Shown piece by piece: positions 55,703 to 64,000 of a stretch of DNA of 64,000 nucleotides. The DNA lies in assembly GCA_030704615.1 (NCBI GenBank), contig CM060732.1:47969053-48033052 (forward strand), read 5' to 3'. Source of the DNA: Takakia lepidozioides. Taxonomy: Eukaryota; Streptophyta; Takakiopsida; Takakiales; Takakiaceae. Within the stretch, counting starts at the first letter, position 1; each line of letters opens with the position of its first letter. The position numbers and the translations under genes were made by a program. The notes below the pieces were generated by a model, which saw only the letters and a list, made by a program, of their open reading frames with translations, did no database searches and had not been told where the DNA came from.

Positions 55703-58700
55703 TTATTTTGAAGCACCATATCGGAGATTCCGGTAATTAGAATCGTCAATATAATCCAAGAGAGGCTTAAACTTGGGATCGGTGGAAACATTGGGATAAG
55801 GCTTAAATCCTATCATCTTTTCCGTGAGATAACTGGAAACGGTGCTAGTACTACAACAGATCACGGTATTTATGACTATTCTGTAGTCATAAATGGTACA
55901 TATGACTTCTATGACTGTAAGTCGTGCAAACCAAGTGAATACAATGAGTACATGATGGTACGGTCCGGATGACTACAGTCAGATGAACCAAGTGATATCT
56001 CTCACTGTAGTCATATATACCATACTGCAGTCGCCGCTACAGCGCCACGTGGCGAGGCGCAATTGATTTAAAATAATAATAATATTTTTTTTATAAAAAA
56101 ATGTCAGATGCCGCGTCGCACTGCGTTGTGCCACGTAGCATAATGTATTTTATAATAATTGAAAAACCACGTGGCAGCCCATCTAGGGTGCTAGCCCTAG
56201 CTCATCTTATCCATTTGATTATACTTTGAGAAGTTTGAACCTGCAACCTCTTTGCTATAAGAGTTATAGTTCACTATCTACTAACCAATACACCCATTAG
56301 TCATTCATGTGATCATATGGTATTTTAATTGTATTATACACACCAAATGACAAAATCCCCAGTAGTCATCATGACTATGTAACCTCATCCATGTACACTG
56401 TAGTCATGGAAATGACTATGAGTGGTGAGCTAGATCTGGTCAATTGCCGTTGACCAGTCGTCCGCCCATTCCGGAGCCATGTAGTCATACAGATGACTAC
56501 TTAGATAGTCGTTCATATGACTACAGTCGTATGAACGACTGCGGGAGGTCAATTTCATATAAAAACATGGTGCAGTCATGGTCAAAGTCAAGAAAACCAT
56601 GACTACCACGGTTTGGCGGTCATAACTACCGCAATCTGTTGTAGTGTAGATTTCTTCATTTCAAGCAAATATTCCAGGAGAACCTTCTAGAAATAGCAAG
56701 AGTCTGTCTCCATTGTAGCTCTTCTGGTGCTTCAAGATTTTGCACAAAACTCCATTCAGGTAAAAAATTAACAAGTGCAATCCTTGCGCAAGTGGAGAAA
56801 CATGTGCTGCAATCTGTCAGAAATTCATACATCCACTTAGGTGGTAGTCAAGATAAACCATCGACATGATTTGACATGGGGAGCAACGTCCACTGGACAG
56901 ACGAGGTTCAGAAAAATCAAGAATAGCCAGCTATGTTTCAATCTGTTTCAAGGAAGAGGCAGGCAATTTTTGTTTTCTAAGATAAACCTGCCACTGCAAA
57001 TCCCATAGCAAGAGGCATTTGACCTTTGGGTCATTATAGGGTTGACATCCTATGGGTTTTTCCACGTTGAATTTATCAGCATTTTTTCCAGATAACTGCA
57101 ACTCGTCAAGGTGCGGTTGTGAGTTCATCTAGAAGAAACTTGTCCTTGTAGGGGTCGACGAGCGCTTTATATTTTGGAAAGAAGTTACCGAGCGCCTTCG
57201 GGTTCAAGTAAGACTTATACATATTCTCTACAATGTCGATGAGAACTGTGTTTGATCTGTACGCTACAGTGTTCTCTACTGTGAAAATCTCGTAAAGTCG
57301 TTTAAGATATTTGGCGCTTTCGGATATTTGGGCCATTTAGCACTAAAAGTCTGTCTATGCTTCACGCAGTCCTCATTGCTGAATTTCCTTACCTTGTGAA
57401 ACCTTCTTCCATACAAAGCTAGCCCTATATCGAGGACATTGTCTAACGGTCCAGTGTTCCAAAAGTAGACCTTAAAATGTTTAAGGACCCATTTCAGGAA
57501 GTCGTCCAAACCATTTCGTATTGCAAGCTTGAACAGATACAAGGATGCGTAGCGGGAGGGGATCTCGGTCCATCTCGGAGGTAAACCTTACCAAGGTAAC
57601 TGACATCAAGAACCATGACGTAGTATCCTGGTCTACATCCATTCGGTCCCTCAGATAAGCGATACCAATCCTCTGGGTTCACAGATTTGTGATAGTCGAT
57701 TGGAGGGTGAATCATGTCATCTTGTGGAATAACAAAACAATTAATTCATTTGAAAACTAGAAGAAGGACAATGAAGAACATTTTGAAGATGGTTATGAAG
57801 TGTATACCCGTTTCGGGGAGGGATTCCAAATCTGTTATTGGGGCTGCTTGCTCTCTTTTCCTTCGCACTGAGCAACGACCATCTCTGATTCATTTCCTCC
57901 ATCTCGCAACGTCGACTGTACAGTGGAGGTTGCTTGTATGACCGGATCAGGTGAGTCGACCCTGATTGTTAAATCCACCTGCCTCCTCACTGTTTGAGTC
58001 TCGATGGATTCTGTCCGAGTGTGTGTAATTTCTTCCAATTTCCGTTCATGTATCTATATGAGTTTTCGTAACCGTTAGTTAAATGTAAAGTTGAAAGATG
58101 TGGGAATATGACGCCAAACAAAAATCAAAATACAGATTAGCTAGTGACAAAAACACAACCAGAACACAACCAGATGCAATACACACAATTTGTTCCATTT
58201 AAAATACTGAAAGACACCATAAATCTCTAGGTGTCATTCGTTACCTATATCCACATTGACATGTTGGGAGCCTCTGCCTCCCCTGTCTTTTCCGGGAGAC
58301 GGGTTTTTAGTCCTCGATCTGTCTCCCTTGTCTTTTGGGGGAGACGGGCTCTTAGTCCTCTCTCTTTTTCCATGTCTTTTGCGGGAGACGGGGACATTGG
58401 CGCCGACTCGTCCCCTTGTACAGGTTTGAACCATTCTTTTGTATCCGAACAACATTCCCGCCTACCTCCATGGAGCTGGCCTCGCCACCCCTTGAGGGTG
58501 AAGGAGGATTATTCTTAGTTCTCTCGCTTGAACTCGACGAATCCCCGTCAAGAATCACGACCTTGTGGACCGCAACGTCTTGCGTGGGGTTCGAAAGTCC
58601 ATCCAGTGCGTGAGTTCTGAAGTCCTCAATCACATCAAGGTGTCTAGCATCCCAAGGGTCTTCATTGATGCCCTCGTTGCCCTCGATGCCCTCGTCCTCC

Positions 58701-59571
58701 TCTCTGTGGTCGAACTGTTCTCTATCTCCTTGATTGTCATTCCATACTTCGTCGTTTTGTTGGTCTTCTAGCTCAACGTTTTCTTCTTCCATATCTTCAT
58801 CCCCCACTTCATCATCCTCATCATTGTCTCCGCCGTCTACCTCGTCAGCAACATTGTCATTCTCGATTTCAAGCTTATTAAAATTCGCTTCAACTTTTCC
58901 TTTTCAAATTTATTTTTTTGTTGAGTGGTTGATGTCAAGCACTCGAATGTTTCTTGCCTGCAGAGAAACCCAGTCAGCAAAACAAAGAACGTGTTCGAAG
59001 CAAAATGTAAAAAGCGTATGTAAAATACAAATAGGTTTTCCATCTACATGAAGGGCGTACATCAACAGTACCGAAGATGTTGACAACGGACATCCCGTCT
59101 CGACAAAACAGGGAGGCCAAATAGTCATAGGTGTCAGCTCGTAGCTCATGAGTATAAGTCCTACAGGCTTCTTCAAAAGCAGTTGGCTTCCCAACAGGCC
59201 TTTCAATAATCGGCTGAATTGGCTCGATTAAGAGCACTATAGCGATGTGCTCATCCGGATTCTGCATCTCCTCAGGGGTCGCTGGAAAAACATAGTCCAA
59301 CATGACAGTCCGAGAGAAAGTCTTCGTGCTATTTTTGTAAACGTTTTCATACTCCTCCGGAATATAAAATCCCTGCCGGACAAGATACAATGTTCTTCCG
59401 GGACCATTTTGGATATAAGAGACCAGATCCGTTTTCCCAAGTCAGTCTCCCATACTTAGAGCGATCCAAAGTTTCAACCTCAATGGTCAGTCCATCGGAT
59501 GAATGATAGCAATTCAAACCTCTAGGTAATTTTTGAGATCTAATAAAACCAATGGCCGTTCCTTGGCCCAA
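55703..59571 (-). pseudogene. Decayed multi-exon gene with FCP1-like and acidic segments
   Basis: From the right: CYHSSDGLTIEVETLDRSKY (59510) and a frame change to YLVRQGFYIPEEYENVYKNS. The exon ends DGMSVVNIFGTVD|GTACGC at about 59065. An acceptor TCTCTGCAG near 58960 follows. A long acidic segment comes next (DEDMEEENVELEDQQNDEVW), then SSSSERTKNNPPSPS and basic RTKSPSPPKDKGDR repeats to 58234. At 57715-57106 broken frames give an FCP1/NIF-type domain: NGLDDFLKWVLKHFKVYFWN, KVRKFSNEDCVKHRQTF and SNTVLIDIVENMYKSYLNPK. The last exon (acceptor TTTCTAG at 56687) reads LLEYLLEMKKSSTVSSYLTE ... NYRNLRYGASK and stops at 55703. It is split by the CACTA-like element. Several frameshifts show decay. 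DGMSVVNIFG resembles a methyltransferase-like glycine loop, but that is a guess. The FCP1 part parallels the gene at 43.7 kb. Confidence 0.5.
55849..56646. mobile_element. Non-autonomous CACTA-type element, 798 bp
   Basis: The right end read inward is CACTACAACAGATTGCGGTA. The left end is TACTACAACAGATCACGGTA, an inverted repeat of about 28 bp with the first base changed. Both sides carry the triplet TAG, a 3-bp target duplication, as expected for CACTA (En/Spm). Subterminal GTAGTCAT/ATGACTAC words are dense near both ends. No transposase is encoded. Confidence 0.82.
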
Positions 59572-62300
59572 GCCCCCCCAGTGGCCGGGTATTTGCCTTC
59601 AAATATCCTCGGCGGAAGGGGGCAATACCTCCCTTAAAACTTCCGTTTTTAATTTAAGGGGGGTCCGGATAAAATCCCCTATTAAAGGCGAATTACCCTG
59701 CTGAATAATAAGAACAAATAATTAAAACCTTCCTACAAATGCATGAAATTCGTAGAAATAAAGAACCCTCATAGGATCTTGGAACTAACCAAATTACCTT
59801 CAAGGTACCAGGAGAATGCCCTGGGAACGCCCTTAATGTCGGGAGCATTGGGGAACCGCTCTCCACTTTGGGAGCGCCCCTAAATTCCTATACCAAACCA
59901 ATCAATAATGCATGCAACTTAGCAATCACCGGGCCAGGATGAATGAAATCTGCCTCCTATTAGTTTCTCATCCAATTGACACCTTGGTGTGTAAACAATG
60001 ATTAAACATTCAGCGGGTCCCAGGTCCATTCCCTAAGTCTCTTCCACCTACTTCCAATATAATCTGATTAATTTATGCAAGCAACCAGCCTAGAATGAAT
60101 TTGGAACATGTCATCTTCTACCTTTTGAAACCCCTACCAAAGATTCTCTCCTCCCTATCTCTGGGCTCTCTCTCTCTGCCTATGGCATCCATCCGCGAGC
60201 CGTGCTTTCACAAGCCCCGGGATACATATCAAACTGATGGCTTCAATCGGGCCTATCCAATGGTACTAACCATTTCTTATCCTTTGCTAAAACACGCCTT
60301 CATTCCCATGCAAGAAGAACACCATGAATAGTGCACGAGAAATCAAAGGCATAGGGAGAAAACCCCCCTTAAAATACCCGTACCAGGGACCAGCAGTCCC
60401 TAGCGGGGTCCGTCGCAATATCCAGTGGTTAAAACCGATACCCCCCGGCCAGCGCTACGTGGCGCGACGTACCTGGCCCGCCGCCGGCGCGGGCCCAGTG
60501 GGTAATAGCATGCTCCGTCGTCTCTGCCACTCGTGTCATACCTGCGCGGCCCAGCTATGGCGCCTGGTGCTGCCACGCAACGCAGTGTATCAGCAACCCG
60601 TATTTTGCTTCAGAGGTCAACTCCCCCCACGGGGAAAGGCCACGCCACCCGTGTTAGATGCGCCTTTCCATGGCGATTCTAGGCAACATCCTTGGTTGAC
60701 CTCCAGCCTAGAGGCGCCTAAGGCACCGACACTTTAGTGCTGGGCTCTGTTTTTTTTGGCAGCTCTCTACAAAATAGCTTAACCACTTATAAAGCTAGTT
60801 AGCACTGCCTCCCATGGTCCTCCATGGCTAGGGGGCTTATGAACATGTAAATGGACTTAGTAATATGGAAATTTTGGCGATAGCTTCGCCGTCTCATGCA
60901 ATATGGCCGTTACCACTAAGCTAAAAATAGAAATTTGACAAGAGCTTCGCTACTTCATGCAAGCTCTCCCTCTCCTTAAACTTAATAATGGACATCTACC
61001 CTCACTTCCATGATGTAATTGGGTTAGATTCCTAAGGCCCTGTCTCTTGGGGCTTCACACCTGTGCTCTTCACACATGCACATCAAGATTCACACACATC
61101 ATCTTTGAAAGAGGGTTAGTTTTTATAAATTTCTAGCAAGCAATGCTATAAGGTTCATTCTTGGAACAAGCTTAGACAACAAATAGAACAATTGAATTCA
61201 AAGGTCAAGATAATGTGGTAAGTCACCCTCTGAAACAAATGGTGCTCGGGATGCACTAAATCGATCGGTAGAATGGTACTCAAATCTGGTCCTCCTCCGG
61301 CCTTCTACTCGTCCTCAAGTCTCTCACTTCATAGAGCACTTCATCTACTTCTTGCCTCAAATGGCCACAAGACCTTGAGCTAGGACTATCCTGCTCTCAC
61401 TATGCTTGCTTCTACTACTAGAGAGCCACAAGCTCAACCCTCTAGGATCTAGCTCCCTCAAGCTCAAAACTAACTACACAACCAAGAGTCCAAAGCAAAT
61501 AAATGAGTCTAGATGAAGAACAAGAGGAGCTTGCTCTTCTTTTATTGTGTTTTTGGGGCCTCTTAAGCCAGTGAAAGATAGTCTTAAATTATTATTTCCT
61601 ACATGAGTCTATAATTTAAAAACGATAGATCACAAAAAAATAATAGCCATGGATGAAAAGCCTTGGAGATAATGATAAATGTGGTTTCTTCATCCATCCA
61701 ATGGATGACCAGTTGGCGCTAGGTTTTTTTCATCCATCCAGCTTGCAGGTCGAATTTCCATTTTTCAGCCCTTGGATGAGCTAGAATTCTATTTAATCGT
61801 CATTCGCAACTGCCTGGTAATTTGATGCTGTCTTTCATCAATTCCAAAAATCACCAAACTTGGTGACAAATTATAATTAGATGCCCCGTAGCTGCCCGTA
61901 AATTCTCAAGGGAATCAGGAAAGAAAAGCCACACTTTTTGCTGGTTTCCATGGTTTCGCCATATAGGCAGTTTGCCGCTTCCTGACAGTTAAAATACTGG
62001 TGGTGCCCCAAGGGGTCTTTGGCCCTGCCACTAGATCACATATCTTCTGGAGTTCCCTCCTACACACTTTGCATTGCTGAAGAGTTCAAAACTTCGCCGA
62101 GAAGCTCCTTCACCCGTCGTTCGCTCCGATGCAGCACTTGCTTTGTCGCGATATTTCATCGCTATAAAGATTGTTTCGTCCAATTGCCAAGACTCCTCGC
62201 CATGTGCTCCTATTGGACTTGAAAGGCGAGAGAATAGAGAGATCGCAATCCGGGACTGCAACAGTCGTCATGTATTGTTTCGAACAGGTGCATGTTGTCG
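59572..62300. other. Stretch with no supported gene
   Basis: A CT-rich run lies at about 60143-60180. A GC-rich block runs from 60395 to 60720, in which a plus-strand frame (60324-60737) is open but lacks motifs. Parts may be LTR or gene-upstream sequence of unknown elements. No reverse transcriptase, transposase or tRNA is visible. Confidence 0.35.
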
Positions 62301-62780
62301 TTACTGGTACCGAATTGGCAGCCTAATTCGCTGTCGATGCAACGCCCTACGGTCATTTTGACGCCAAAGCTTCTTTCCATGGTCGTCTCCGACATGATCT
62401 AAGTTCCTACGTGCTTTACCGGCGATTCCTAGATAACTCACAAACTGCCCTGCTTTGGCAGTATAATGCCTAAACTGTCTGCAAAAGAAATTTGTATCAA
62501 TATATGCATCTACAAGTGGTGCAAGATACACCGGATGTTTGGAGTCGAACAAATGAAGCTGGAAGAGTCGCGCTTTCACTTCGTCCTTATGTTTGATATT
62601 GAGCGGTCGGTAAACCATGCTCCTTAGAGCTAGTTCCATCATGGAAACCTTCACATAGAAGATACTCTCGAATCCAAACGGAAAGACATCGTTATATTCC
62701 TTCATGAGCAATGTGATTTGGGGGGCAATGTGCCATCTACCGCATATTGCGTGCCAGTGTCGGCCTTGTGCTGCTGCCAC
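62301..62780 (-). CDS. Unrecognised 159-codon ORF
   Basis: The frame reads IAPQITLLMKEYNDVFPFGF, then LFQLHLFDSKHPVYLAPLVD and ends in a very basic tail (GKKLWRQNDRRALHRQRIRL). Composition is protein-like but I cannot place it. A weak donor-like GTAAAG after GIAG leaves open that the true exon ends at about 62428. It lies back to back with the piggyBac remnant and could be unrelated host sequence. Confidence 0.35.
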   Translation of the reverse strand: MAAAQGRHWHAICGRWHIAPQITLLMKEYNDVFPFGFESIFYVKVSMMELALRSMVYRPLNIKHKDEVKARLFQLHLFDSKHPVYLAPLVDAYIDTNFFCRQFRHYTAKAGQFVSYLGIAGKARRNLDHVGDDHGKKLWRQNDRRALHRQRIRLPIRYQ

Positions 62781-62854
62781 AAGCCCCTGTAGGTCTCATT
62801 TGAGTGATGTTACTTTGAATTTTTTGGGTGCTGGTCATGTCGTGACTCCTGTGG

Positions 62855-63910
62855 GTGCAAGTACTTTACAACTTGGGAATTCTGTACCGGGGGATGTCGA
62901 GATGGTTGCTATGGATGGATATGAGGGCGATTCGTGCAAGGAAGAGGACTAGGAAAATGATGGTGACTGTGAGGAGGCGGAAGATGTTCCAAATGCATCT
63001 TTTGCCAGTTTGTTTGCTCCTGGAAAATGGAGAGTCGTTTGGTGGGCCTTCACCTGGGCCTTTGTCTGGGCAACATGACAGAGAGCTCTCTTGCTATGCG
63101 TTCTTTTTTCGCTTTGTTCTGGTCGAGTGCACTCCTTGATCGAATTTGTCGAGAGACGAATCTGTATGCTGCCGAGACTGTTGTAGAACTCGAATTGGGC
63201 CAGTGTGGAGGCCATTGATCGTGGCAAAGTTGGAAGCTTGGATTGGCGTGTGTTTGTTCATGGGGATAAAGTCGAGGCTGCCCAATAGCCGCTGCTATTG
63301 GCAGTAGAGTGAGGTATTTCTTGCATGCCCTGTCATTAAAAATGATATGACCAGAGATCGGTATGAAGTTATTTTGCGCTGCTTGTATTTGGTGGACAAC
63401 GCAACCCTGGTGTCTGATCGTATTAGTGCTGCATTTGACAAAATTAGCAATGTGAGGTGGGCTTGTGAGGATATTGCAAGTGCTTGCAAACGTCATTGGA
63501 ACTTGAACAAATTGCTGACTATGGTTGAAATCATGATAAGGTATGACGGGAAATATTGTGCCATATGCCAATATATGCCCAAAAAGCCAGTCAAGTGGGG
63601 CATAAAAGTCTGGGCTCTTGTAGATGCAGTCAGTAGCTATGTGTACGATTTTGCTGTCTATTATGGCAAGAACGGTGGCCGCATGAGGGAGAAGTCTGGC
63701 AAAGGTGAAGGATATGATGTGGTCACTTGTTTAGTCTCTGGATTGCATGGGCTCGGGCTTGTGGTGGTAACTGACAACTACTTCACATCCCTAGAGTTGC
63801 TATGTGATATGGCTTTGCTTGGGACATGGGCCACTGGTACTGTCAGGCTGAATAGAAAGGGGTTGCCCCCCTCATTGACTTGCTTGAAGAAATGCAAGAC
63901 AACCAAGTAA
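62855..63910 (+). pseudogene. PiggyBac-like transposase, defective
   Basis: An acidic N-terminal part (DCEEAEDVPNASF) is interrupted by a TAG near 62950. LDRICRETNLYAAETVVELE (63130) and PLIVAKLEAWIGVCLFMGIK (63215) follow, then an in-frame TAG at 63305, then an open frame with MTRDRYEVILRCLYLVDNAT. The segment HWNLNKLLTMVEIMIRYDGK corresponds to the first catalytic Asp motif (usually VDExM); here Val replaces Asp. YMPKKPVKWGIKVWALVDAV and VVVTDNYFTSLELL (second Asp kept) are typical of DDE_Tnp_1_7. The frame stops at 63910 before the third Asp and the Cys-rich tail. PiggyBac enzymes cut and paste at TTAA sites. This copy should be inactive, unless a domesticated function remains. Confidence 0.85.
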
Positions 63911-64000
63911 GGAGATACTTGGTAGCGAATGCATACTAGTCGGCATGTCGCCGCTTGCCTGTGGTGGGATAAACATGGTCTCATCGGCATCTCGGCCAGC
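63911..64000. other. Right edge
   Basis: Continues beyond the last piggyBac frame; too short to assign. Confidence 0.4.

Noticed and set aside
56690-56790. LLIFYLNGVLC as a start of an FCP1 domain on the minus strand
   Set aside because: The string resembles DLNGVLC, but another frame here (FLPEWSFVQNLEAPEELQW) fits the gene context better, and the rest of an FCP1 domain does not follow it.
1-64000. A bacterial- or phage-type defence system, operon or secondary-metabolite cluster
   Set aside because: Introns, plant gene families and eukaryotic transposons dominate; neighbouring genes are unrelated and on mixed strands.

Overview
The window looks like part of a large, repeat-rich land-plant nuclear genome, probably a seedless vascular plant such as a fern. 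The evidence is: plant GH17 glucanases with spliced signal peptides, a GNA-type lectin, a multi-exon RNA exonuclease, PLS/DYW-class pentatricopeptide (PPR) genes, and a repeat load that includes Ty3/gypsy, LINE, SINE, hAT-like, CACTA-like and piggyBac-like sequences. PiggyBac transposases are not usual in flowering plants. The organism call is inference.

Layout. 0-3.2 kb: a 90-nt exon resembling a GlnT-type glutamine synthetase and an unrecognised multi-exon minus-strand gene. 3.8-5.2 kb and 27.6-29.0 kb: two GH17 endo-1,3-beta-glucanase genes with the same two-exon structure; 5' and 3' flanks are also duplicated, so this is a dispersed segmental duplication. 7-10 kb: gypsy integrase relics and a hAT-like non-autonomous element carrying a tRNA-type SINE. 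10.4-15.4 kb: an inverted pair of about 0.32-0.39 kb repeats enclosing an isolated inositol-trisphosphate-kinase-like exon. 16-17.2 kb: SINEs and a 169-bp tandem duplication. 17.4-24.6 kb: three decayed PPR gene copies on the minus strand with repeated leader sequences. 30.0-32.5 kb: a complete seven-exon REXO4-like exonuclease gene containing a GC-AG intron. 32.8-40.0 kb: a near full-length minus-strand Ty3/gypsy element with two LTRs and a dUTPase-like domain between protease and reverse transcriptase. 40.2-42.4 kb: a 5'-truncated LINE. 43.7-45.1 kb: an FCP1-like phosphatase gene with a frameshift and a changed catalytic signature. 47.7-48.2 kb: an intact GNA-like lectin. 50.2-54.4 kb: an ORF with a 2A-like motif, then a chromovirus-type gypsy element with an insertion in gag and truncation after the RT active site. 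55.7-59.6 kb: a decayed minus-strand gene with FCP1-like sequence, whose last exon holds a 798-bp CACTA-type element. 62.8-63.9 kb: a defective piggyBac-like transposase.

The genes that look functional are the two glucanases, the exonuclease, the lectin and possibly the minus-strand gene at 1.5-3.2 kb. They do not form a pathway or cluster. The glucanases and lectin are secreted proteins of families often linked to defence or cell-wall turnover; the exonuclease belongs to RNA processing. Most of the rest is transposon-derived or pseudogenic. Splice sites were placed by eye from GT/GC-AG signals, phase and family expectation.
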